Positions 1 through 7,487 of a stretch of 64,000 nt of DNA are shown piece after piece. The notes under the pieces are model-generated. The model was not told the DNA's origin and did not search any database. It saw only the letters and a list, made by a program, of their open reading frames with translations. Every line of letters starts with the position of its first letter. The stretch's first letter is position 1. The translations under genes and the position numbers were made by a program. Source of the stretch: Candidatus Hebobacterum abditum. GTDB lineage: Bacteria > Armatimonadota > Hebobacteria > Hebobacterales > Hebobacteraceae. The DNA lies in NCBI GenBank assembly GCA_029821875.1, contig JALGXW010000015.1:1-64000 (forward strand), in the 5' to 3' direction.

Positions 1-285
1 ATGGTATAGCTGCAGGAGCCCGATGACTGCTGCAACCCACCACATCGCCCGCCAGGTCCGGCGGTGGAGCGCGAGGCGTACCTGCCTGGCGGCCGCACGG
101 GCCCGCGGGCTGACTTCTCTGGCCCCGGCGGGCGCCGCTGGCTGCTGGTCGCCTGGGTTACGCTCGCCGCCCGACACGCTGCGGCCCTCCCTGCTGGTAT
201 GGCGGAGGGCTCAGGGGATCGCTCAGCGAGGATTCGCCCCCTCACGGCGCTACTTCCGCGGGAGGGTCGGGAGGTCCTGCCGGCT
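1..285. other. Intergenic region downstream of the SLH gene
   Basis: I see no convincing gene here. Open frames exist on both strands, but they lack ribosome-binding sites and protein-like composition. The right end (about 221-284) is an imperfect repeat of the segment just upstream of the neighbouring gene (2451-2512). Confidence 0.5.
221..284. repeat. Family E repeat, copy 1
   Basis: This segment begins CTCAGCGAGGA and ends CGGGAGGTCCTGCCGGC (268-284). The same two blocks, in the same order and orientation, are found at 2451-2512. The two copies therefore flank the SLH gene as imperfect direct repeats, and copy 1 ends next to that gene's stop codon. Confidence 0.6.
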
Positions 286-2394
286 TCACATCAGCCCGAA
301 CGCCCTCGCGACATACACCGCCATCTGATGGGTGACGACCACCTCGGGACGGTAGAGCCCGTCCTCGTATCCCTTCACCACGGCGTTCTCGACGCAGTAC
401 TCGATGTGCGCGTAGGCCCAGAAGTCGGAGGGCACATCGGGGAAGTTCCGCGGCTCGGCCGGCATGTAGTCGGCCAGCCCGGCCTCTCCCTCGGGCGCGA
501 CCAGAGCGCGGGCCACATACACGGCCATCTGATCCCGGGTCACCTCGTGCTCGGGATGGTAGTAGCCGTCCTCGTATCCCTTCACCACGGCGTTCTCGAC
601 GCAGTACTCGATGTGCCGGTAGGCCCAGAAGTCGGCGGCCACGTCCGGGAAGTTGCGCGGGTCGGCCGGGATGTAGTCAGCCAGCGCGGCCTCGCCGCTG
701 GGCACCTCCAGCGCGCGGGCGATGTAGACGGCCATCTGGTCGCGAGTAACGGCGATCTCGGGATGGTAGAGCCCGTCCTCGTAGCCGGCGACGATCCCGG
801 CCGCCACACAGCCCATCACTTCCTCGCAGGCCCAGTGGTCGGGACCCACGTCTGGGAAGAACACCGTGATGTAGTCAGCCTTCGTCTTGGTCTCGGATCC
901 TGTCTCGTTGCTGACGGTGAGGCTGACCGTGTGGGTGCCGACCACGCTGTAGGCATGTGTCGGGTTCTGCTCCGTGGATGTCTGGCCGTCGCCGAAGTCC
1001 CAGACCCAGCTAGTCGGATCGTAGTGAGACAGGTCAGTGAACGAAACCTCCAGGGGCAGGTACCCCTCGACAGGGGCCGCCGAGAAGTCCGCTGCTGGTG
1101 CCAGATAGGCCAGGTCGCGGACGAACGCATCACGAACGCCATTGGTGTCGCCGGGCACAAGATTGGTCGCATATGACGAGAAGGTCACATACCGTCCATC
1201 CGCGCTGATAGAGCCTTCGCGAGACCTGCCGTTACCCTCGACCCCGTCGCCGTTCACACTGACCCGCACCGTTGTGCCCAAGGCGCGATCGTGGACGAAG
1301 ACGTCAGCTGCCCCATTGGTGTCCCCTGGCACGAGATCGGTGGCGTAGGACTCGAATGTCACGTGCCGGCCATCCTCGCTTATCTTCGGGTGACCGTCGC
1401 TCTGGCCGTTGCCCTGTGCCGCGTCGGTGCCGACGCTGACGCGCTCCGTCGTTCCCAGCAGGCGATCGCGGACAAACACGTCACGCTCCCCGTTGGTGTC
1501 TCCCGGCACGAGGTTGGTGGCATCGGAACGGAAGACCACATAGCGGCCGTCGCCGCTGATATCCGGGTTCTCGGTATGGCCGTTCGCCTCGGCCTCCTCG
1601 CTGCTGACGCTGACACGCTCTGTTATTCCCAGCAGGCGATCGCGGACAAAGGCATCCTCCAGTATGTAGGTGTCCTCTGGCACGAGGTTGGTAGCCATGG
1701 AATGGAAAGCCACAAAGCGGCCGTCGGCGCTGATCTGGGGACAGAGGGCGTTTATGTTCGCTTCCTCCCCCTCGCTGCTCACACTGACGCACTCGGTCGT
1801 TCCGAGGAGGCGATCCCGCACAAAGATGTCCATTAGCCCGTTCGTGTCCCCTGGCGCCAGATTGGTGGCAGTGGACATAAAGACCACGTACCTGCCGTCC
1901 GCGCTGATAGACGCCTTGGACGATCCCTCGTCTGCCTGTACCTCCTCGCTGCTGACGGTGACCCGCTCTGTTATCCCGAGGAAGCGGTCGCGGACGAATA
2001 TGTCAGATACCCCGTTCGTGTCCCCCGGCACGAGATTGGTCGCAGACGACGAGAAGGTCACATACCTGCCGTCCGCGCTGATGGGGGACCCGCCGGAGTG
2101 ATCGTCGCCTTCGACCCCGTCGCTGCTCACGCTGACCCGCTCCACCGTTCCGAGCAGGCGGTCGCGGACAAAGACGTCACGCGCCCCGTTGGTGTCCCCC
2201 GGCACGAGGTTGGTGGCGTCGGACGTGAAGCCCAGAAAGCGCCCGTCGGGTGTGACACTTGCGCCGCGGGAATCGCCGTCACCCTCTGTGCCAGCACCAC
2301 TTACACTGACGCGCTCGATGATGTCAGCGAAGCCCACACATGAGACGGCCAGCAGCCAGAGAGCGAGCCACGGCAGCAGACATCGTGAGGACAT
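286..2394 (-). CDS. Secreted seven-bladed propeller / PKD / triple SLH-domain protein
   Basis: This 702-residue protein is probably exported and bound to the cell surface. Residues 1-23 look like a signal peptide. Residues about 24-428 hold seven repeats of about 52 residues, each with a DGRYV.F.S.ATNLVPGDTNG-like core and FVRDR, matching a TolB/WD40-like seven-bladed propeller. A PKD domain (WDFGDG, HAY, Y/VSLTVSN) spans about 430-510. Three S-layer homology domains follow, beginning near 513, 582 and 651, each starting FPDV. The ATG at 2394 was preferred to a start nine codons upstream because AGGGGGAG lies just before it. The third SLH domain reads VTHQMAVY where the other two read VTRDQMAVY, consistent with a 3-nt deletion. 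The ligand of the propeller is unknown. Confidence 0.9.
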   Translation of the reverse strand: MSSRCLLPWLALWLLAVSCVGFADIIERVSVSGAGTEGDGDSRGASVTPDGRFLGFTSDATNLVPGDTNGARDVFVRDRLLGTVERVSVSSDGVEGDDHSGGSPISADGRYVTFSSSATNLVPGDTNGVSDIFVRDRFLGITERVTVSSEEVQADEGSSKASISADGRYVVFMSTATNLAPGDTNGLMDIFVRDRLLGTTECVSVSSEGEEANINALCPQISADGRFVAFHSMATNLVPEDTYILEDAFVRDRLLGITERVSVSSEEAEANGHTENPDISGDGRYVVFRSDATNLVPGDTNGERDVFVRDRLLGTTERVSVGTDAAQGNGQSDGHPKISEDGRHVTFESYATDLVPGDTNGAADVFVHDRALGTTVRVSVNGDGVEGNGRSREGSISADGRYVTFSSYATNLVPGDTNGVRDAFVRDLAYLAPAADFSAAPVEGYLPLEVSFTDLSHYDPTSWVWDFGDGQTSTEQNPTHAYSVVGTHTVSLTVSNETGSETKTKADYITVFFPDVGPDHWACEEVMGCVAAGIVAGYEDGLYHPEIAVTRDQMAVYIARALEVPSGEAALADYIPADPRNFPDVAADFWAYRHIEYCVENAVVKGYEDGYYHPEHEVTRDQMAVYVARALVAPEGEAGLADYMPAEPRNFPDVPSDFWAYAHIEYCVENAVVKGYEDGLYRPEVVVTHQMAVYVARAFGLM

Positions 2395-2450
2395 CGTGCT
2401 CCCCCTATAAGGGTAGCGCAAGGCCTCCGCCTCTAGCAGCTCAGATGGTA

Positions 2451-2512
2451 TCTCAGCGAGGAGCGCCCCTCAAAGGACTGCTTCAGCGGACGCGGCGGGA
2501 GGTCCTGCCGGC
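2451..2512. repeat. Family E repeat, copy 2
   Basis: This is the second copy of the segment at 221-284. It begins CTCAGCGAGGA and ends with an identical CGGGAGGTCCTGCCGGC (2496-2512). It lies between the divergent SLH and nitroreductase genes. Confidence 0.6.
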
Positions 2513-2577
2513 CGAAGGATGGCGGGGCGATGGCACCGAAGTCTCGGCCTGACGGCAACAACGGGGAGGAGGCAGGG

Positions 2578-3099
2578 ATGACCGTACGAGAGGCGATTCA
2601 GATGCGCCAGAGCGTGCGGCAGTACCGGGACCGGCCGGTCGAGCTGGACAAGCTCGAGCGCGTGCTGCATGCGGCTCGCCTTGCTCCATCGGCGAGCAAC
2701 CGTCAGGAGTGGCGGTTCGTCGTGGTCCAGGAGGAGGCGACGCGGCGCGCCCTGGCGGAGGCGGCCAACGGCCAGGACTTCGTGGGCGAGGCGCCGGTGG
2801 TGATCGCGGCCTGTGCGGAGAGCACGGATCACATCATGCCGTGCGGGCTGCCGTCATATGCCATCGATGTCGCCATCGCGCTGGAGCACATCGCGCTGCA
2901 GGCCACGGAGGAGGGCCTGGGGACCTGCTGGATCGGGGCCTTCGATCAGGAGAAGGTGAAGGAGGTGCTCGGCATTCCCGAGCAGGTGTGCGTGGTCGAG
3001 CTGATGCCGATGGGATACCCCGCCGACGAGCCGCGGGAGAAGGAGCGGCACGTGCTCGGCGACATCGTCATGGGCGAGCGCTGGGGCGGGCACTGGTAG
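2578..3099 (+). CDS. Nitroreductase family protein
   Basis: The product has 173 residues, the usual size for a compact FMN-dependent nitroreductase. The N-terminus has the family signature R-x-SVR-Y (FMN phosphate-binding region) followed by a helix with APSASNRQEW. A GLGTCWIGAF segment near the middle is the typical second FMN/dimer motif. The family reduces nitro groups, quinones or flavins with NAD(P)H in the cytoplasm; the substrate here cannot be told. The ATG at 2578 is chosen because GGGGAGGA lies 7-14 bases upstream; the frame is open 48 bases further but has no ribosome-binding site there. The next gene converges on it from the other strand. Confidence 0.9.
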   Translation: MTVREAIQMRQSVRQYRDRPVELDKLERVLHAARLAPSASNRQEWRFVVVQEEATRRALAEAANGQDFVGEAPVVIAACAESTDHIMPCGLPSYAIDVAIALEHIALQATEEGLGTCWIGAFDQEKVKEVLGIPEQVCVVELMPMGYPADEPREKERHVLGDIVMGERWGGHW

Positions 3100-3123
3100 G
3101 CCGCGCCGCCGGGCAGCCGCGAG

Positions 3124-3555
3124 CTACCCGACCAGCTTCTCCCCCACGCCGTAGAGCAGTCGGCCCTCCCGGCGGGAGACCTGCTCCTCCAGCACCTCGG
3201 CCACCTGAGCGTAGGTGACGAGGCCCATGTCCACGAGTATCTGGCCGAGGCGCTTCTTGTCCTTCTTCTGCCGCGCCAGCGCCTTCTCGAGATCGGCCTC
3301 GGAGATGAGGCCGTAGTTCATCAGCATCTGGCCCAGGGGCGGAGCGGCCGACGCGTTCCAGTTGATCGAGTCGAGAGGCTCGGCCCGCGGAGCGCCGAAC
3401 CGGCACACGGCGGAGAGCGTGCTCACCACGCCGAGAGCGAGTGAGACGAACCCCACGACCCACAGCGTCGCGCCTCCGCGCCACAAGGCGTAGCCGAGGC
3501 TGATGCCTCCAGTCACACCCATTGCGAATCCAAAGATGAGTCGTCCCCAACGCAT
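3124..3555 (-). CDS. Small membrane protein with MshEN/GspE-N-like tail
   Basis: This 143-residue protein has two hydrophobic helices in its first 65 residues (LIFGFAMGVTGGISLGYAL and LWVVGFVSLALGVV). A cytoplasmic tail carries two copies of the pattern LGQ(M/I)L...GL(I/V)...L...L..Q. That pattern is typical of the MshEN/GspE N-terminal domain, which in some ATPases binds cyclic-di-GMP. A regulatory or scaffold role at the membrane is inferred. The ATG at 3555 has GGAGG six bases upstream, so I prefer it to the ATG at 3612, which would add 19 basic residues without a ribosome-binding site. It is divergent from the tandem IclR regulator. Confidence 0.7.
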   Translation of the reverse strand: MRWGRLIFGFAMGVTGGISLGYALWRGGATLWVVGFVSLALGVVSTLSAVCRFGAPRAEPLDSINWNASAAPPLGQMLMNYGLISEADLEKALARQKKDKKRLGQILVDMGLVTYAQVAEVLEEQVSRREGRLLYGVGEKLVG

Positions 3556-3676
3556 TCCCAACCTCCAGCCGCGCAGGAGCCGGCGGCTCCAACGCTCGAG
3601 AAGCTTTGCCATCTGCGCCCGTGCCAGCCGAACTGCTCTGCGCGGTGCTTCCCATCATGCCGGAAGCGGGCGAAGC

Positions 3677-3720
3677 TGTTGTTTAGTCAGTATTATCTTC
3701 CATATACATAGGCGATATGT
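3677..3720. promoter_or_regulatory. AT-rich divergent promoter/operator region
   Basis: This short AT-rich island stands out in GC-rich DNA, between the small membrane protein gene and the tandem IclR gene. A TTGTTT box (3679-3684) and TATACA (3703-3708) are 18 bases apart on the plus strand. CATAT at 3701-3705 and GATATG at 3714-3719 form an imperfect dyad. It would suit the promoter and self-operator of the IclR-type gene, but no site is proven. Confidence 0.35.
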
Positions 3721-3783
3721 GGGCCTGAAGGGCCCCCGCGCAAGGCGGGAGGCGATGAACACGGAAGCACTGCGACGGGCGAT

Positions 3784-5544
3784 GTGCGTGACAGGCCCCC
3801 GCCGCAGGGCGTAGAATACAACTCCGAGGAGGCCGTGGCGGAAGGCAGGACCGTGAGCTCTGGACCCAAGAGCGGCAAGAAGGCGCAGCGCGGCCGGGGG
3901 GCGACGCTGAAGTCGCTCACGCGTGCCCTTCGCCTGCTGCGAGGGCTCGAAGGCGCGGGCGAGGGGAAGAGCCTCACCCAGCTCAGCCGAGAACACGCCC
4001 TGCACAAGACGACGGCTCTGCGGCTGCTGCGCAGCCTCGTGGCCGCGGGCGTGGTGGAGGTCGATGCAACCACCGGCCGCTACAAGGAGAGCCCGGCCTT
4101 CTGGGTTCGGGTGGCTCCGTTCCTCCGTCCGGCCTTGGCCCTGACCTCCGAAGTGCGATCTGTGCTCGACCGGCTCTCCCGGTCGGAAGGCGGCACCGCT
4201 CTCATCGTCCTACCCGACGCGACGAGTCGGAACACGGCGGCCCCCGTCTACGCGCTTCCCCCCGGTCCCGTGCGTGTGGACCCCTACCCCAGCATTGTGG
4301 CGGTCACCCCTCTGCACGCCACCGCGGGCGGCAAGTGCTATCTGGCACATGTGTCCGAGGCGGAACTGGCGGAGTACATAGCGCGCGGCTTGAGGCAGGT
4401 GACGGAGCACACCATCACCTCGGCGCGTGCGCTCAGGAGAGAGCTCTCGGCCGTGCGCCACGAGGGCTTCGCCCTCAACCGGGGCGAGGCCGGCAGTGGA
4501 GCGCCGGCCGTGGCGGTGCCGCTGCGACACGAGGATGACACGGTGGTGGGTGGGCTTTCGCTCGCCTTCGCGGGCGTCACCTTCGAAGAGGCGGAGCTGG
4601 AACGGCGTGTCCCGCGCCTCAGAGAAGTGGGCGACTCCATAGAGCAGCTCTTCTCCTACGCCTCCTTTCGCCGTTACATGGAGGAGGTGGCGCCGGATGC
4701 TCCCGTGCCACCTCCGGAAGCCGACGTCAGCCCACCTGACATGCAAGGCGCCAGCCCCTCGTTGGTGAGGTCGGTCGGCCGCGCCCTGCGCCTGATGGCC
4801 GTTCTCTGGGAGGCGCCGGAGGGCATGTCGCTGACAGAGCTCGCCCGGCACCGGGGGCTTCAGGAGGCCACCGCTGCTCGCCTCGTGCGGACCCTGGCCG
4901 CGGAGGGAGTGGCGCGCAGGGAGCCGAGCACCGGCCGCTACCACGTGGACCCGGTGTTCTGGCTTCGGCTGGCCCCTGTTCTGCAGAGCGCCTCCTCCCT
5001 GGAGAGCACCGTCAAGTTCGTGCTGGAACGGCTGGCCGCACATGCCGGCGCCACGGCGACGCTGGTCTGCCCGGACGCGGGGCGCTATCACGCCGTGGTC
5101 TGCTCCCACGCGCTGCCGCAGGTGCCAGCCTACTTCGACCCGACCCAGGATCGCTATCCACCCCTGCACTCCACAGCGGCGGGGAAGTGCTACCTGGCCT
5201 TCCAGCCGAAGTCGGTGGTGGAGGAGTACATAGGCCAGGGGCTGAGCGCGGAGACAGAGCACACCATCACCTCCCCGGATGACCTAAGGCGGGAGCTCGA
5301 TGTCATTCGCCGCCAGGGCCACGCCGTGAGCAAGGAGGAGTCCATCTCGGGCGCCGCCGAGGTCGCTGTCCCGGTCGCCGATGCCGCGGGAGACGTGCCG
5401 GCGGCGCTGGCGCTCGTGCCATTGGCGGCAGACCTCACGGACAGCAACGTGAGCCGCTGGCTTCCCCTGCTGCGGATCGCGGGATCACGGCTGGGGCGAG
5501 TGCTCACCGCGGACTGGTTCAGGCGAGCGGCGGCGGAGGGCTAG
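3784..5544 (+). CDS. Tandem (fused double) IclR-family transcriptional regulator
   Basis: The 586-residue product contains two complete IclR units in one chain. Unit 1 has a winged helix at about 42-105 and an effector-binding domain at about 110-290. Unit 2 has a winged helix at about 322-395 and an effector domain at about 400-575. Both effector domains keep the core motif H-(A/S)-TA-(G/A)-GKCYLA and a TEHTITS segment, so they are internal duplicates that have diverged. Ordinary IclR proteins are about 250 residues and work as dimers or tetramers, so this could be a covalent dimer able to sense two ligands. The start is uncertain: a GTG at 3853 preceded by GGAAGG would remove 23 low-complexity residues. 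Regulated genes are not evident. Confidence 0.9.
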   Translation: MRDRPPPQGVEYNSEEAVAEGRTVSSGPKSGKKAQRGRGATLKSLTRALRLLRGLEGAGEGKSLTQLSREHALHKTTALRLLRSLVAAGVVEVDATTGRYKESPAFWVRVAPFLRPALALTSEVRSVLDRLSRSEGGTALIVLPDATSRNTAAPVYALPPGPVRVDPYPSIVAVTPLHATAGGKCYLAHVSEAELAEYIARGLRQVTEHTITSARALRRELSAVRHEGFALNRGEAGSGAPAVAVPLRHEDDTVVGGLSLAFAGVTFEEAELERRVPRLREVGDSIEQLFSYASFRRYMEEVAPDAPVPPPEADVSPPDMQGASPSLVRSVGRALRLMAVLWEAPEGMSLTELARHRGLQEATAARLVRTLAAEGVARREPSTGRYHVDPVFWLRLAPVLQSASSLESTVKFVLERLAAHAGATATLVCPDAGRYHAVVCSHALPQVPAYFDPTQDRYPPLHSTAAGKCYLAFQPKSVVEEYIGQGLSAETEHTITSPDDLRRELDVIRRQGHAVSKEESISGAAEVAVPVADAAGDVPAALALVPLAADLTDSNVSRWLPLLRIAGSRLGRVLTADWFRRAAAEG

Positions 5545-5636
5545 CGGCGCGCCAATGGCCGCGAATCTGAACACACACGCCTGCGCATAGCGAAACGAAG
5601 TCGTCGGCTGCATGCGGGGTGGGTAAGATAAGTCGA

Positions 5637-5701
5637 GTCCGGCCCCGGCGGAATCGTGCTGAGTGAGCGCATCGCGTTGAAACTGTGCGCCGGGACCGGA
5701 C
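5637..5701 (+). other. Long imperfect hairpin, possible structured RNA or terminator
   Basis: The arm at 5637-5650 (GTCCGGCCCCGGCG) pairs with 5688-5701 (CGCCGGGACCGGAC) at 13 of 14 positions and encloses a 37-base loop. It begins 92 bases after the IclR stop codon. There is no U-tract, so a classical terminator is doubtful; a structured RNA or 3' processing element is possible. Confidence 0.45.
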
Positions 5702-5857
5702 TGATTCTCATCTGGACTCCCGCCCCCCTCTGCCGCGAGCACCGTCCCTATGAATGATAGCACGACCTCGGCCATCTGTCACGTCCGACATGGCGGTCTG
5801 TCTTCCGGCGGGCCGAGCCGTTTCCCTCCTGCCCAGGACGTAACGGCGAAACGACGC

Positions 5858-5879
5858 GCCCGGCAGATGCCTGCCGGGC
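5858..5879. terminator. Hairpin, possible terminator
   Basis: GCCCGGCA (5858-5865) and TGCCGGGC (5872-5879) form a perfect 8-bp stem with a 6-base loop. No run of T follows, so its role as a terminator is only a suggestion. Confidence 0.3.
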
Positions 5880-5891
5880 AAAGCCGCGCCT

Positions 5892-5917
5892 GGGGGACTG
5901 CCAGCGATCAGTCCCCC
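5892..5917. repeat. Family C palindrome, copy 1
   Basis: GGGGGACTG (5892-5900) pairs with CAGTCCCCC (5909-5917) around an 8-base loop and is followed by AGACCCCCTC. The same unit occurs in opposite orientation at 7331-7364, on the other side of the TPR gene. Confidence 0.75.
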
Positions 5918-6084
5918 AGACCCCCTCCTGTGAGTGCTCGGCGATACGGTGAGTGCGCTTCGAGAGGGGAGGGACACCCTCCCCCCTCGATTCTTCCCCC
6001 TCCCCGCGACCAGAGACGGCGGGGGATTATGCTTGCGACAGACGGTTTGCTGGCGCGAGGCGGGGCCGACTGCGGGTGTCTGTG

Positions 6085-6107
6085 GGGCAGGAGGCGCGCT
6101 CCTGCCC
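6085..6107. repeat. Family A palindrome (GGGCAGGAG/CTCCTGCCC)
   Basis: A perfect 9-bp stem closes on the loop gcgcg and is followed by TACGAACTC. The segment is identical to the copy at 7397-7419, including the flank. Its right end touches the stop codon of the TPR gene. Confidence 0.85.
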
Positions 6108-7114
6108 TACGAACTCGGCTCTTCCTCCTCCAGCCCCACCAGCTCCTTGAACTCCAGGTCGGCGTGGAGGCTCTCGAAATCCTCGTCCGTCCGCGCCAGC
6201 TCGCGGAGCGTCTCATCAAGCTCAATGGCCCTCTTCAGGTCGCGCATGGCCTCGTCCCTCTGATTCAGGCCTGAGTAGGCACAGGCCCGGTTGTAGTACA
6301 GCACGTCCTCCTTGGGCTCCAGCTTGATCCCTCGAGTATAGGCCGCTACCGCCTCCTCATATCTGCCGAGCTCGTCCAGCGTCCACCCTCTGTTATGGTG
6401 CGCCTCGGGGAAGTCGGGCTGGAGGCGGATGGCGCGGTCGTATTCCACCAGCGCCCGCTCGTAGTCCTCTTCGTAGAAGTAATCATTCGCCCGCGCAAGA
6501 TATGCCTCGGGGGTCAGTGGCTGGCCCAGGTCCTCGAGGCGGTCGGCCGCTATGCTCGCCTCTTCGAGTGTCTCTCTCTCCTCACGCGAAACCTTCCCGG
6601 TCACCTCTATCTCATCAGCCGCCTCGATCTGCTTCTTCAGGGCAGCGATCTCTTCAGCGTCCGCCTTTGCACTGGCGAGGAGCTCAATGGTCTCCTGCGA
6701 CATCCCCTCAGCGCTTTTGAGCAAATCCTCTGCTTCTTTTCTGACGGCCTGTACGCCCTTCAGCTCCCGATAGCCGAAGAACCCCAGCAGGCCCCCCACA
6801 ATCGCGATCGCTAGGGTAACGAACTTGGTGCACGTGCCGATCGTCGTTATCACATCGTGCGACGACTTTGCCGCATTCTCGCCGGCCGCCGCGGCGCGGG
6901 TGGTCGCCTCTTCTATCCCATTGAGACGCCCCTCCATCCGACTCATCCGGTCCGACAGGTCGGCGGTCTGGTGCCGCAGGCGCGTGTCTGCCTCGGTCTC
7001 GTAGAGGTATACCGGTGGCGCTTCGGCGTCCGCCGCCTGCGAAGAGGCCGGGGTCGAGGCTGAACAGCAGAGGGCGATGAGACCCAGGGCGATGACGTGC
7101 CAGCATCGGATCAT
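6107..7114 (-). CDS. Membrane-anchored coiled-coil TPR protein
   Basis: This 335-residue protein has a signal-peptide-like N-terminus (1-27) and a coiled-coil-prone stretch. A transmembrane helix follows at about 98-115 (FVTLAIAIVGGLLGFFGY), then a second coiled coil at about 115-190. Three or more tetratricopeptide repeats lie at about 204-305 (A..Y..A....P...A...RG). TPR arrays bind other proteins, so an envelope scaffold role is likely, with no specific partner visible. The ATG at 7114 is preferred over 7150 because GGAGG sits eight bases before it. The last codons and the stop lie inside or next to a family A palindrome, and matching repeats occur upstream, so the gene sits between repeat clusters. 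Confidence 0.85.
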   Translation of the reverse strand: MIRCWHVIALGLIALCCSASTPASSQAADAEAPPVYLYETEADTRLRHQTADLSDRMSRMEGRLNGIEEATTRAAAAGENAAKSSHDVITTIGTCTKFVTLAIAIVGGLLGFFGYRELKGVQAVRKEAEDLLKSAEGMSQETIELLASAKADAEEIAALKKQIEAADEIEVTGKVSREERETLEEASIAADRLEDLGQPLTPEAYLARANDYFYEEDYERALVEYDRAIRLQPDFPEAHHNRGWTLDELGRYEEAVAAYTRGIKLEPKEDVLYYNRACAYSGLNQRDEAMRDLKRAIELDETLRELARTDEDFESLHADLEFKELVGLEEEEPSS

Positions 7115-7196
7115 GGCGCCAGCCTCCTGTGCGACAGAGCGAGGGCTCATGAGCGGGGATACACAGCGGAGTGCCCCCTCCGCCCAAGGGGTTCGG

Positions 7197-7219
7197 GGGC
7201 AGGAGGGACGGTCCTGCCC
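7197..7219. repeat. Family A palindrome
   Basis: GGGCAGGA and TCCTGCCC arms close on a 7-base loop. It is followed 13 bases later by a family B element, forming an A-B pair. Confidence 0.8.
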
Positions 7220-7232
7220 GTTGAGCCACTAG

Positions 7233-7256
7233 GCTTCGGCAGCACGCTACCGAAGC
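7233..7256. repeat. Family B palindrome
   Basis: GCTTCGG and CCGAAGC arms enclose an inner AGC/GCT stem, followed by AACGGAAACACCCAC. The same flank (GAAACACCC) follows the copies at 7437 and 44695. Confidence 0.8.
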
Positions 7257-7330
7257 AACGGAAACACCCACTCGCCTCCGCTTCAGCACCTCGGCCCGGC
7301 CCATCGTCAGCAAACGATAGAAGCGAGTGA

Positions 7331-7364
7331 GGGGGTCTGGGGGACTGATCGCCAGCAGTCCCCC
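7331..7364. repeat. Family C palindrome, copy 2 (inverted)
   Basis: GGGGGACTG (7339-7347) pairs with CAGTCCCCC (7356-7364). Read on the minus strand, the unit matches 5892-5925 including the AGACCCCC tail, so the two copies form an inverted pair around the TPR gene. Confidence 0.75.
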
Positions 7365-7396
7365 AGCTCGGGCGTTCTCCTTTGCCGCCGGAGAAG

Positions 7397-7419
7397 GGGC
7401 AGGAGGCGCGCTCCTGCCC
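7397..7419. repeat. Family A palindrome
   Basis: A perfect 9-bp stem with loop gcgcg, followed by TACGAACTC. It is a duplicate of the copy at 6085-6107 and pairs with the B' element 17 bases downstream. Confidence 0.85.
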
Positions 7420-7436
7420 TACGAACTCACCTCTGG

Positions 7437-7458
7437 TTTCGGGAGCGAGCTCCCGAAA
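7437..7458. repeat. Family B' palindrome (TTTCGGGAGC/GCTCCCGAAA)
   Basis: Perfect 10-bp arms are separated by two bases, followed by CACCCAC. An almost identical element lies at 44695-44716. It is 29 bases upstream of the beta-helix gene start. Confidence 0.85.
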
Positions 7459-7487
7459 CACCCACAGACCTGCCAACGGAGTCAGGC

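Larger units (their letters stand above)
5545..6106. other. Repeat- and hairpin-rich intergenic region
   Basis: This 560-base gap follows the tandem IclR gene and meets the converging TPR gene. Open frames exist, but none looks like protein. It holds a long hairpin (5637-5701), a GCCCGGCA/TGCCGGGC hairpin (5858-5879), a family C palindrome (5892-5917) and a family A palindrome (6085-6107) that overlaps the TPR stop codon. Confidence 0.6.
7115..7487. other. Intergenic cluster of mosaic palindromes
   Basis: This gap lies between two divergent genes and carries five palindromes: A (7197-7219), B (7233-7256), C (7339-7364), A (7397-7419) and B' (7437-7458). I see no gene here. Promoters for the TPR gene and the beta-helix gene must lie in or between the repeats. 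Confidence 0.7.

Noticed and set aside
48-1176. Plus-strand ORFs opposite the SLH gene, with periodic repeats
   Set aside because: They mirror the repeats of the real gene on the other strand, and they have no ribosome-binding site.
5892-7458. CRISPR-like array in the repeat-rich gaps
   Set aside because: The repeats are few, palindromic, of different families, in mixed orientation and unevenly spaced, and no cas gene is present.
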